From Folioceros fuciformis (taxonomy: Eukaryota > Anthocerotophyta > Anthocerotopsida > Anthocerotales): a stretch of 64,000 bases of DNA. Position 1 is the first letter of the stretch. Every line of letters begins with the position of its first letter. Below the pieces are notes generated by a model. It had not been told where the DNA came from, did not search any database, and worked only from the letters and a program-made list of their open reading frames with translations. The position numbers were made by a program, and so were the translations under genes. This document shows positions 30,530 to 46,683 of this stretch, piece by piece. Where the stretch lies: NCBI GenBank assembly GCA_049999805.1, contig JBNGIO010005877.1, forward strand, positions 16,728-80,727. Direction: 5' to 3'.

Positions 30530-33500
30530 TGGAGACACTACAAGTACGGGGTTTGGCTATAGTCTCAATGATGAGTGTGGGGTGGCACATCAATTGCTTA
30601 CTTTTTGTGAGCTCGGTGAGAACGAAAGTTGCCTGCAGAAAAAACTAACTACATTCTGATTTTCTTATGTGAATAGGCTATGAGTACGGACTACACTTAT
30701 TTTCGACTCTCAATCATAACATATAGTAAATCATAAAACCTAAATAATTTCAAATATTAGTATAAATATATAAATATGTATGTATGGTATATTTTGCTGT
30801 GGAGGTTGCTCTTTCCCAGCTTTAACAATACCATTGCACTTCACAAGAGAACAATCCTTTTTTGGAACGGTTGGTCTCGGGAAAAAAATGGGGACCGAAG
30901 CTCAAGACGGGACTTTTTACTGATCTCCAGTCCTCTATTTTAATAACATCTGTGCGAACTAGGACTGAGCTTGGGATGCGGTCAAAATCACTTAGACTCG
31001 TGAGCAGGGTTGTGTCAAAAAGTGTGAGTATGACTATCCATACATATCTAAATACATATGTACATTTATTCAGAAATGAGGTTTGGAGATATGCATATAG
31101 TACACATTTGAGTATTTAGCATTGCGACTAACAAAAATTTGATAGTACCATGTGCTTCGTCAAGAAATGAGGTTTGGAGATATACACATAATACACATTT
31201 GAATATTTAGCATTGTGACCAGCCAAATTTGATAGTACTACGTGCTTCATTAAAAAATGAGGTTTGGAGATATGTACATAGTATGTATGTGAATATTTAG
31301 TATTGCGACTAGCCAAATTGATAGTACCATGTACTTCGTCAAGAAATGAGGTTTGGAGATATGCATGTAGTATGTATTTGAATACTTAGCACTGTGACTA
31401 GCCAAAGCTTATTGCGGGCATGTAGTTCCACATCACAACCAATCAAATATGAGTGGTTGTGTGTAGTCCCACATCATAATAGATAAAAGATGAGTAGCTT
31501 AAATGTGAGTTGTAGTGATTATTCTCTATTATTGGAAAAGAGATTGAAAGTCTCATCTACTCCATAGATAAGAGGAACAATTGGAGCAAGGCCAAAGGCC
31601 AAAAAGGGTACCAGCCGTTATCAACATCATTCTTAAAAAAACAACCTTCTACTCCCAAAATGTGAAATAATAAAAGGTCTATGTACCATCGGTGTCGAAT
31701 GCCGAAGAAGTCGCTTGACCTGCGCTTGTTGTTGTTCTACAAAACCCTGCCGGGAGAATATTAATGGACAAAGGTATGTGGTAGAAGGGTGCAATATTGA
31801 AAAGTTGAAATCCTCTTAGGTATTTCATGAAAGAATTGTTTATGCTAATCGCAATGCACATGGTACGGAAGAGATGTTTATGCCAATTACAACATACATA
31901 CAAATTCCATACTAAGGAAACAAGTTATGGAAGTTTGATCGCCAAATGCAACATAAGTATATGGTGTCCTCTCCATAGTAAGTGTAGGGTGAGGAAACTA
32001 CCTTAAAATCTTGCTTTTAGAAGAGTTTAAACACCTTGTATTATTTAAACCCAACAATCGCTTATGTGTAGTGCTTTTATGGCAATAAAGTGGTCATGGT
32101 CTTCACAAAACCATGACCACTAGAAAATCTTCTAAAACCAAACAATTGCTTTTAGAGAATCTCTAGATTCCCTGCAAGCATTTGCTCATTTTCCATACAA
32201 AAAAAATTCTCCTATTTGTTCACTTTGATGTTTGGGAAAGACAGGCTTCTATAATAGAGACAATGGATATGCTGTAATCATGAAACCCTAACCCCAAACC
32301 ATAAAAAGAAAACGTCTATTACACACAACACAACAATTACAGTGCACCAAAGAAGATAGAAGAGAAGGCTCTTGTTTTTAGTATTTCTCACTACTTCTTT
32401 AAGGTTTAGGTTATGAGGAGAAAGATAAGAACTAATAAAGATAAGCTCATATTCAGACNNNNNNNNNNNNNNNNNNNNNNNNNNNNNNNNNNNNNNNNNN
32501 NNNNNNNNNNNNNNNNNNNNNNNNNNNNNNNNNNNNNNNNNNNNNNNNNNNNNNNNNNCTCATATTCAGACTATGCAAAAAGGATTGAAAATAACAAAAG
32601 AAATCTTTAAAAATAAAATAAAATATCAAAATCTAAGAATAATAATAAAAAAACTAAAATGTTTGGAGGGAGTGATGTACACTTGTATGGCATACCAAAT
32701 TGAATAGAGGAGAGGCTTGACTATTGAACAGTTTTCACCTGGGGTATCTACGGGTAGGTACACCACGAGATGACTTTTTTGCATGTATCCAATTTGAGCA
32801 TCACCCCGAAGCTAACACTTTTGCCATACTAGACACTGAAAATGAAAATTGAGGGTGACTGCACTAAGGGTGGAGAAGAGGCATGAGACAGTAGGTGGAG
32901 TGGAGGAAACTCGAAGCGTCTACCATGTAGCCCCAACCTAAATAGGGGAACCCTAAACCTGAGGTCGGAACCCCCCAGTGCCTCCATCCACCACCAAGGC
33001 CCAACCGTAAACCTAAACCTTAAACCGAAGTGACCTCCCTAGATCTAAATCATGAGCATGCATGGTGTTGAAACAATAACCATGCATGGTGCTGAAAACA
33101 ATGAGGATCGGGCCTAATCTGAAGGCATAATAGCAAGTGTGGATTTTTATCTTCAAGAGTTAAACATTTGTATCCAAACCCATAGAAACCTTTTTGCCAG
33201 ACCCCCCTCTCTCGGCTTTGGTATGCCATTCACTTCCTCGTACCCAAGTACCTCAAGAAAGCCCCTTTTTTCTTAAAAACTTGGCTCCAAAGGGTCTTTT
33301 TCTAAAAACTAATGGCTTTAAGCCTCCAACTGGAAAAAAGGGCAAAGAGAATCTTAGGTCTTGACAAATTGTTTAAATTTATTTAAAGAAAAATATAACT
33401 TTTTACCCCTTGAACTAAAAAATGTATTTCATTGTGTATTATACTTTATACTTGGAAACCTAAAGAATAAGAGCACGATTCTACTCTGCAGTGTGCCTTC

Positions 33501-33620
33501 GCACTAGCGGAGCTTATGAGTATTTAGCCTCGGGGTGACAGCTCCCAGGCAAGGCGAACTCTGCAGGAAAAAAATCTGTTCAAATTCCAATACTCATTAC
33601 ATCACTGTTGGCAAATGACT
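30530..33620. other. AT-rich repeat territory with 100-N gap
   Basis: No gene is supported. It holds a ~90-base tandem repeat (31,075-31,410), a 12-base perfect inverted repeat (32,089-32,121), an N gap at 32,459-32,558 with a 13-base duplication on both sides, and long A/T runs. Confidence 0.5.
31075..31410. repeat. ~90-base tandem repeat, nearly four copies
   Basis: Copies begin AAATGAGGTTTGGAGATAT near 31,075, 31,165, 31,256 and 31,340. Each also contains GAATATTTAGCATTG and a GATAGTACCATG-like end. Copies differ at about 10-15 percent of bases, so the array is not recent. Confidence 0.85.
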
Positions 33621-36600
33621 TCAAGGTTTCGCATGAAGTAAGATTGCCGAGAATGGTGCCATGTTGTAATCAGCTTCCAGTCCACAGACGCCGCTTTCAA
33701 CGAAATCCGCTGGTGGGGCAAGGTTCGTATCGACCTACGCAGAAACACGCTCTCTGAAATTTTCACATAAGAGCCCTGCAACGCAACGAAGCACGGCCTG
33801 ACATAAATCACTGTCGCTTACCACCCTGTACCATCGCGTTCCAGGCGGTGCTGTAGGCAAAATTGTCTTCACAAAATACGAGTGCGCGTTGAAGGCCACG
33901 AAAATATCACCTCCTCCAAGACTGCCTTCGTGCAACCTGTCAGGACCAAAGTAGAAATAGCACTTTGAGAAGGCAGCTACGCCCTCAATATTCCATGGCA
34001 ATGCAAGCTAGATCAGATTCAGAAGTTTCAAATAGAGTGGTATACGTGAAGGCTAAAAATCGGCTCTCCTGATTGTCCCAATTTGTCTCGTGCCATGTTA
34101 TGTTAGCCTACAAAAGCACAGTACCGCCAGCTTAGGCACTCAAATCGTATTCAGACCACAGTTTCCGTAAAGTAAATTAGCATGACTTTCTATCAGAGTA
34201 ACTACAGAGTCCATCACCAGTAAGGGCCCCCACATCTGTCAAAAAACAATCTCGACCAAGCAGAGGATGTCGTCGCCTAAACTTGATAGATTCTGAAAAG
34301 AAACGAAACTGTTCACTCTTCGTGTCCTTCAACTGCAGAAAGAACCAGAAGTGAGCTATGAAGATTGAAGTCCTTCAAACCCACAGACTACTGAGCTGGC
34401 TGGTCATGCTATCAGTAATGTCCAAACCGACTACTGTCACAGGAGAAACCTTTGACCACTGAAAGTGATTGATTGCTGTATCATGGCCATAGCTGTTGTT
34501 GTTTCCATGCCGTGTGTGCCCATACTCATCCCCCATGAGCATCATAGGTACTCCCTAACGACCACAACAACCTCACAGTTTTATGACTTCAAGCTCTGTA
34601 CAATCAGTCTCGTTACATCTCCAATACCAGATCAAAAACCAATCCAGCCGAAGGCCACCGTAGTTTCAAGCAAAGAAAACCTGGGAGACCATCAATGCCA
34701 ACTGAAAATTCTTCATCTGCCGCCCCCTGAGAGCGTTTACATCTGGATCGCTCGTGTCACCTACAAACGCGAAAAAGGTGTTACAGCTGCGTCACAATGC
34801 TATTATACTAGAGTCAAGAGAATGGATTAGCTAAAGACAAAGTCACTATAATATGTCACTAGTAACTCGGCCGGACGACGACATTTCTTTTGCTACCTTC
34901 AGCACCACAATTCCAGCTGAAATTGTCATTGCTGCCATCCTTCCCTCCTTCGCCATTGGCATCATTATGCTGCAAACATAACATGGTCGCATATTACGAC
35001 CGACAAAAACCTTGGACCTTCCATAAGGAATCATAACACGCATGGTCACGAGCTCAACAGCAACAACTTTGGCTAAGCAAACGAGCACCTTCTTGTTGTA
35101 AGCAGCTAGGTCGTAAAGGGAAAAGCCATCATGTGCGACTATGAAATTGATGCTATGATATGGTGCTCTATTGTTTTTCTGCAACCGACAGGATAAAATC
35201 ACCGACGGTAATCCCTCCTGGAATCGTACTCAAAAGCCCTTGATCTCCGTGGTACGACAAAGAAAAGCCCGGAGTTGCATACAAGACTACAGTTGAATTT
35301 TCAAATCGCATATGCACACTTAGGACATACTTGATAGAGATCTGCAGATCCTGAAAGACGGGTTGCAAATCCACTTTTCATCCCTTGATCACCCTGTTAA
35401 TACACCATCAGTCTCTAAGAAAAACGGCTCATGTTGGATTTCAAAAGGCGGTGCGCAGAAGACTAACCTTGATGAACTTCCGCACGTCATCTCGATATTT
35501 ACCGTTCCATTCAGACCACCTTTGGATGAGAAGAACAATTCAGTAAGACTCCCCAAAGAGGCTGTTGCTCGATCAGGTCCAGGCAATCATCAATACCTGT
35601 CCCAGTTTGGGAAACTCCCAACTTGGTAAAGACCACCACAATCCCAAGGTTCAGCAATAAGCTTACATCTTGATAGGACGGGATCCTTTGCAATCGCCTG
35701 CAGTTTGAAAAGTTAGTGGAAGCGTTCTTCAGATACAGGAAGCTGACAACTGTTATTAAACTTTAGGTTGCAACAAGTAGGAATGCTAGATGAGGTCACA
35801 CAGGGTTCCTACACGAATCACGGGAGGAGCTGCCAACGGAGAACCATCAGTTCCCCTGCATAATATACTTGCAAGGTCGAACCGAAAGCCATCTACATGA
35901 TATTCAGTAACCCTATTTGAAGAGAAAACAAGGTTGTCACGGAACAGCTTTCGAATGCCAAAACCCAGCCTTAAAACACTCAAGCAAAGCAAAAATTGGA
36001 CCACAAAGCTGTGCAATTTGTAATGCATTGACCACCTGAGGGGAAAAAGAATCTCAAAAAGCATCACTCAACTATGAATGGTCTTACCAGTGTCTGAGGC
36101 TGTCCAAGACAAGTTCCATGACCACAGGATGATTGCAATTGAGAGTGTTTCCTGCATTTATATCAATTCCCAGCAGTCTTATGTCAAACATGCACAGTGA
36201 GATTCAGAAGTCTGTAACACTACAAGGTGCAGCAAAAACACGATCGCGAGCTAAGAGGAAACAGCACCACAGCCAGAGAAGTTCTGAAGTTGCACATAGC
36301 TAGTTGTGTCCACGATGTAGTATACCTGCCGTATGTTCAGCAGCAATATTTTATCTGCTTTAGACATGCAGTCATTTAACTCGTCCAACGATGTAAATGC
36401 TGGCAATAGTTCTATGCCGGTGTGTAACCATACCAGGTTATCAATGCCACGGAATGAAGTTGTGAAAGGAAACTCATCATCGGCTTCATTGGTATGGTTG
36501 TACACAACATCAAGGATCACCTTCACACAGGCGACCATGTCAGCTTTACAAACTTTCACCATAAATTGATGAAATTTCAAGAGGATGAATGCTTACGCCC

Positions 36601-38134
36601 TCTCACGTGTCAGTGGACACAAAAGCACTTGGTACCTCAATCCCAGCAGTATGGAACGCTTTGACCATCTCCTTAAACTCTTTAGCTGCTGCTAACGGTC
36701 CGCCTCCTTTGCTTGCATACCGACTCATGGGTGCAAAGAAATTAATGGTCGAGTAACCCCAGGTATTGACCTGTACAAGATTAAAGTTCCCGTAAAAAAA
36801 AATCTCAAAAGCTGCTTTCCAGTGTTCCAATTTATGCAAGAACCATACCATGTGTTCCCTTGGATTTGGGCGCCTTTGAAACTCCAGTTCATCAAATTCA
36901 AAAACGGGCAGAAGCTCCACTGCATTCACACCCAACTCAACCAAGTGGGGAATCTGAAAAGTCCACCCACACAAAAAAGTACCACTGCTAAGAAACACCT
37001 TAAACCACGGAATACCAGGTGACACGATCATTGAACTTGAACACGAATCCAAACCAACCTTCTCGATCACACCGAGGTAGCTGCCTCGAACAGAGGAATC
37101 AAGTCCAGAGGACTCATCCATGGTGAAGGCTCGAACATTCATCTCATATACGACCAGGTCTTTCTGTCCTCCATTCCCACAAAACCACGGGAGCCATGAC
37201 GCATCAGGGCTTAATCTGTAACATCAAGCTGAATTGGACAGTACTGGACAGTTTGGTACAGACAATTTCTGTAACCAACTCTGCCAAGAAGCTGTTCAAT
37301 ACCTCAGCTAGGGCAGGTAGCTGATAGTCCTTCCCCCAATCAAAAGGATCACTGGAGAAATCGTAGGTGCCAAGAAATTGTGTTTTTCTATGCTTCACAT
37401 CTCCAAAAATCAGGCGACCATTAATATGCTTTGCATAGGGGTCCAGTAATATATTCTTCTTATCGAAGCGGTGTCCCTTTTCCCATCCTTGTGGACCATC
37501 CACACGATATCCATAGGAGACGCCAGTCACTGGCAGATTCTGTTCCACCAGAAATTTTCCAGAGATCAGTCTACCCAGTCAGCTTACTCCATAAGCTGTC
37601 AAATGCAATCAATTTTAACTACGAGATGTAAGCTTCCCAGGGCCCAAACGAAACAAAGAAGCAATACCCACCAAGCTCACCCCATAAGGTCAGCTGCACG
37701 TTCCCATACCTCTACACAAGCGTGCCAGACATTCCCAGTCCTTTGCTTGAGCGGATCCAAAACAAATTCTTGTCCCGGAACATCGGAGTTGTTGGGGTCC
37801 AGAAATCTGTGGACAACAACAAAATTTCAAGTCCTGCCTTGAGATTAACTGACCATTACAACGAACTCCACCCCAAATCTGCCTATAACCATAGCCTTCA
37901 AAGAAGACGCCACTGACACCAGCGAAAACCTCAGAGCGATTCCCTGTCCTCCACTGAAAACTGTTCTAGACAGGGAACAATAAGGCCTTACAAACAGAGA
38001 GTGACAGCTGTCGCATGCTGAGAGAAGAGAGCAAAGTTGACCCCATTTTCCACTTTGGAAGCACCAAGAGGGGAGGCCTTGCCTGAGGTTACTTTGAAGC
38101 TTTTCTGATTTGAAGTCACAACCGGATAGCCTGC
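33621..38134 (-). CDS. ISA3: Isoamylase-type starch debranching enzyme (ISA3-like), 5' end unresolved
   Basis: Cuts alpha-1,6 branches of glucan during plastid starch turnover. Mapped exons (5' to 3'): ~38134-37992, 37806-37710, 37539-37303, 37163-37059, 36953-36849, 36770-36636, 36520-36434, 36325-36268, 36151-36088, 35912-35813, 35697-35597, 35519-35468, 35393-35331, 35178-35089, 34969-34897, 34760-34681, 34554-34450, 34332-34234, 34107-34046, 33936-33822, 33734-33621. From the second onward all are in phase, with GT-AG borders. An N-terminal CBM48-like part ([31 protein letters not shown]) is followed by the GH13 barrel with [26 protein letters not shown] (nucleophile Asp), [14 protein letters not shown] (acid/base Glu) and [13 protein letters not shown] (third Asp), and a C-terminal beta domain. 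[16 protein letters not shown] resembles the ISA3 type. The transit-peptide exon upstream of 38.13 kb was not found. Confidence 0.93.
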
Positions 38135-39444
38135 CTGCATGATAAAATATATCTACAAAATAAGGAAGCTGAGAGGACCCTGTCCACAAGTTGCACACGG
38201 CACTAAGCAGGGAGGTTGTTGCTCCGCCTAAGAGTTAAGGCATGCAAACAACCTGCTGAACGGCGGCACCCACACCCGACAAAAGCTCCGCACGCCCCTG
38301 CCATAAGAAAACTTACATTCATTTCGTCCAGACACTAGCGAGCCCACGATTATGCATAGAGGAACCTGGGCTGTGGCTTCCACCAGTACAGTTATTTACC
38401 TCGGACCTTCTGAGCACTATCCTCTCATACATAATCCCACAGAGCCTCCTTTGATCATCTAAAGGCCTCGTGAGAGGACGGCCGACCTCCTGATTCCAGG
38501 ACAAGCTCAGAGGGCGCATATGTGAAGCTGCCTCCGCAAAGCGAGTAGCAATGCGAGACCCAAACCGACAGTATTAACCCTTCAGCTGGTGAGCTCGACG
38601 GGCAATCTAGACATACCATGATGGAGCAGGTTGGTCCTTCGCAGATCTGATGCAATTCAATCCAACGAGATGGGCGCCTGATAGGCGTCGTTGCATGTAG
38701 CCTGCAAGGACACATTCATAATGAATAGTAATAGTAATGGCGTATTAAACCGATAACTCATCATACTGAGTGGATCGAATATGGAACTTTCCCTAATGCG
38801 TGACTTTGTTCGAAATTTAACTCTGGTTAGAACATGCACTTGTTGCCACTAGTCCTCACCTCCCGATGCGAGATGTCGCAGCTGCCGTCTTGAAGCACGA
38901 GGCGCTCAAATACAACAAATGGTGGCGGCAGGAAGGCCGGGGTCGTGTGCTTTGGGACACCGGCTTCGTAGCAAAGCAAATCACCGGCGGGTGCGCCAGG
39001 AAGCTTTTTCCAGGCAAACTCACAGGTCGTCCATTCCGCGGGCCCCTAGCGAAGCCTGGCCCCAACACGGGCAACTCCATGAGAGCCGCTTCTGCGGCCA
39101 CCGGATTGTTCTTTGAAACAGCTGGCGGGCGTCCTCGATCAAATCTGGCACAGCCCTCGCAGAAAGCAGCAACCAGCGCTGCTGCGGCTTCGGTAAAGCT
39201 TAAGGTCATAACAGATGCTTGAACGAGCGAAGGTGACCGATGTTGAGTTAATTTTAGGGTTTCTGGAGTCCGGAAGAACGCGGCCGAGACAACGAGTTCT
39301 CTTTGGCAAGGCTTTGCCGCTGAGACCACCTGCCGTTGATACAGACCGGTTGGTCATCTGGGTGCCGGCGGCTGTGCTGCAGCAGGCAACGGAGTGGAGC
39401 GGGGAAGGCAGGGTGCTAGGTTTTGCGGAGACTTGGGCGTTTCT
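38135..39444. other. Divergent spacer, isoamylase and cyclin T
   Basis: Must hold the first exon of the isoamylase gene and both promoters. A plus-strand frame at 38,866-39,222 (118 codons) and a longer minus-strand one across it have no recognisable domain. I list neither as a gene. Confidence 0.4.
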
Positions 39445-41976
39445 ATGGCTGGAATACTGGCAGGGGACGCATCAACAGCTGGAGGGGGCTCGGCTATTAC
39501 TTCTGGCAAGTTGGAGGAACCTGACCACTCCAGCTCCAACTGGTATTTCGCGAGGGAGGAGATCGAGCGCCATTCTCCCTCCCGGAAGGACAGCATCGAC
39601 CTGAAGAAGGAGACCTATTTCCGGAAGTCCTACTGCACCTTTTTGCAGGATCTTGGCATGCGCCTGAAAGTGTGAGTATTCCCTTGCCCTTGTGGCTCTG
39701 TTGTTAAGCGCTAGGTATTAGGCCTATGTGATGGTAGGCGTGTCGGTGCACCTGAGAAACCATGGTTTTATCTGGAGCAATCTGGTTTGGTGCAGGCCTC
39801 AAGTTACTATCGCAACTGCGATAGTTTTCTGTCACCGCTTTTTCCTCCGGCAGTCACATCTCAAGAACGATAGACTTGTGAGTACTCATCAAGTCGATGA
39901 GAGGGCTCCGTCTGTGAGAAGGGCGGTTTCCATTCCTTTTTCACTTCCGCCCTATCCCTCTCATCTAGTACGGTGTTTACTTGGCGGCTCACGCCGATGG
40001 ATCGTTTTCTTGCAGACGATTGCTACTATCTGCATGTTTCTGGCTGGCAAAGTTGAAGAAACCCCTCGTGGGCTCGTGGATGTTATTCTTATGAGCTACG
40101 AGATACGATTCAAGAAAGATTCGGCAGCTATCCAGCGGGTGAAATCAAAGCGCCAGGTGAGCGACGGCCTCGGCCTTTGTGCGGCTAGAAGGGCTACTTA
40201 AGGTTATCCTTTGTTGTTGTGGAATCCAAACATGTGGTTAAGCGAAGGCGCTTCTTGCAGGAGGTGATTGAGGAGCAAAAGGAGCTTGTGCTTGTTGGTG
40301 AGCGCCTTGTATTAACAACTCTGGGTTTTGACCTCAATATTCATCATCCATATAAGCCACTTGTGGCTGCAATTAAGAAGTTCAAAGTGGCTCAGAATGC
40401 TCTAGCCCAAGTGGCCTGGAACTTCGTGAATGATGGGTAAGTTCACGCGTAGTGTCTAAACAGCTCAAAGCTGCTTATTCAGGTGTTTCATTGGCCAAAG
40501 GCGTGTTTTACGGCGTTTATCGTGGTATTCAATGAATGAAGCAATGGAAGGGGGTGTGCAGGCTGCGCACGTCACTTTGCTTGCAATTCAAACCTCATCA
40601 CATTGCAGCTGGGGCTATCTTCCTTGCGGCTAAGTTTCTCAAGGTTAAGCTGCCCTCTGATGGTGAAAAGGTTTGGTGGCAAGAGTTCGAGGTCACTCCA
40701 AGGCAGTTGGAAGGTGACCATCATATCAGTACGTGATTCGTGACACCCCTGATTAGTTGTCGTTTCAGTGGTTCTTATCAACCCTTGTTGTGTTGAATTT
40801 GCAGAAGTGAGTAACCAGATGCTGGAGCTCTACGAACAAAACAAAGCTGGTGGGATCGCTGGTCCTGGTGCTGGTTCAAAGAGTGATCCCAGTATCAGTG
40901 TAGGTATCACGAAGACAGGGCTTGCTACAGCATCACATGGCAGGATACACAAGGTGGAGGACGGCCCAGCAACATCACGAATGGACGACTATGAGGGTCA
41001 CTCAGCACGCCACACTGTCGGCAGCACTAAAACAGGGCAGCTAGCTCCATCCCATGAAAGGATAATCAAGTCGGAGGAGGGCCCTGCTGCTTCGCGAATG
41101 GATGACTATGAGGGGCACTCAGGACGACATACTCCTGCTGCGAAATCCGACAAGCATGCTAATGGTGTGGCTGATACTAAAATGGCGAATGGACATCATC
41201 CTGGCTCAAGACCAAGTGCAGCTGTCGATGCAGAGGATGGTGCAGCAAGTCCTCGAGGTGATGATGAGTATGAAGCTCATTCGGCACGGTACATCGGTTC
41301 GGTTTCCAATCCTGACAAGCAAAATAATGGTATCGCGGATGTGAAAATGGAGCCAGTTGACTGTGATCCAAGGCAAGCGTCTGGGAATGGGGAGTTGAAA
41401 GATGGAGAGAGACATGTCGATGGGGAGCTCAAGGTGAAGTCAGAACCAGTGTCGGTGAAACTTGAGGTTGTGGAAGAGGACAGGAAGTCGTGGGGAGGTT
41501 TGGAGGACAACAAGGACAAGGACAGTGAAAGGTCCAAGCACGATAGGCGTGGGAAAGCTAAATACCCTACTCATAGAGTAGAACAGATGGATGCCCTTCC
41601 GGAGAGAGGGGAGGATGGTGAGCTTCCCACCACCAGTGCTCAGGAACCATCCCGATCACCGAGGCCTGCAGAGCGGAGATCTTCGATGACCACCTCAGCT
41701 GAAAGGAGTGCTAGCCCCTCATCTCAGAAACGGAGATGGGAGAGTCGTGAGCCTCACAGGGGCAGGGACGGTGGCAGCCACGACAAGTGGTCTGGAGGGA
41801 CGAGCACCTATAGGCATGGCGGCCATAACAGGAACGATGGTCACTACCACCACTCGAACTCTTACCCGCATCACCAATACCGGCAGGAAGGGGAAAGAGA
41901 GCAGCGGTACCATCCACGAGATAGGGATTGGGAGCGGGACCATAAAAAGCCTCGTCATGAGCACGGGCAGTACTGA
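39445..41976 (+). CDS. CYCT: Cyclin T (P-TEFb regulatory subunit)
   Basis: Partner of CDK9/CDKC, which phosphorylates the RNA polymerase II tail to release elongation; nuclear. Six exons: 39445-39671, 39796-39877, 40016-40156, 40261-40436, 40562-40713, 40805-41976. They sum to 1950 bases, 649 residues. The cyclin box fills residues ~35-270: [125 protein letters not shown]. The last exon codes an unstructured tail with three repeats of an [14 protein letters not shown]-type unit, lysine/glutamate runs and a final His/Arg/Tyr-rich segment, similar in character to the His-rich region of animal cyclin T1. The start is the ATG at 39445; an upstream in-frame GTG is ignored. Confidence 0.95.
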
Positions 41977-42694
41977 AATTGTGCCTTGCAAGAAGCCTTA
42001 TACCATATGAGTTGTATGTTGACTACTAAGGACGTAGGAAAATGCTGGATTTATTAGAAAGGGCTGTTCGCCATTAATTTAAGGATATGGTTTCGGCCCG
42101 TTGAGATGTAAACCAGTCAGTTTTTGATGGCTGGAACATTCTTTAACAGTGGATCTGACGTCAGAGGAGTTACACGGCCCTTTGAGTGTCAAGCTGGCAG
42201 AATTGTTGCCGATCATATCATAGCTTTTGCAGGTATGTTTGTGGAGCAGTGAATGGCTGTGAGACGAGTTTTGCTTCATATAAATGAGTTTCACAGTATT
42301 GTTTGAATGACATGTTTTCCATTGCGAATATTATACAATAAAAGCTTTATCTAGTTTAGTTTGCTTAGAGTTGTTTACATGAGAACATTACCAAGCAATA
42401 ACTGTGAACTCTGGTAAAGAGTTACACGCGTATTCAATTCTGATAGCACCACCACAGGTTACAGAAAACCAGGGTTAAATCGAAATTTCCAGGAACGAAC
42501 AAGTTAACAGGACGAACTTCCATCGTCTCGGGGTGGCACAAATGATAAACAAATTTCCGAAAAATAGGCAAAATATCTTGACCACCATCAAATTTCAGCT
42601 GATGGCTGTGAAGTACTAGTATACACATCCGGCGCTTCACGAGGATGAACAACACGCCCGGCGCTTCAAGAGGATGAACTACAAAAATTGGACG
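41977..42694. other. Convergent 3' spacer, cyclin T and PECT1
   Basis: About 0.7 kb between facing stop codons, holding both 3' untranslated regions. No gene is seen. Confidence 0.5.

Positions 42695-46683
<3,989 letters not shown>

Noticed and set aside
32930-33030. Telomere-like AACCCTAAACC stretches
   Set aside because: Irregular and scattered; not a regular heptamer array.
38856-39329. 157-codon minus-strand and 118-codon plus-strand frames
   Set aside because: Mutual antisense in a promoter interval; neither shows family signatures.
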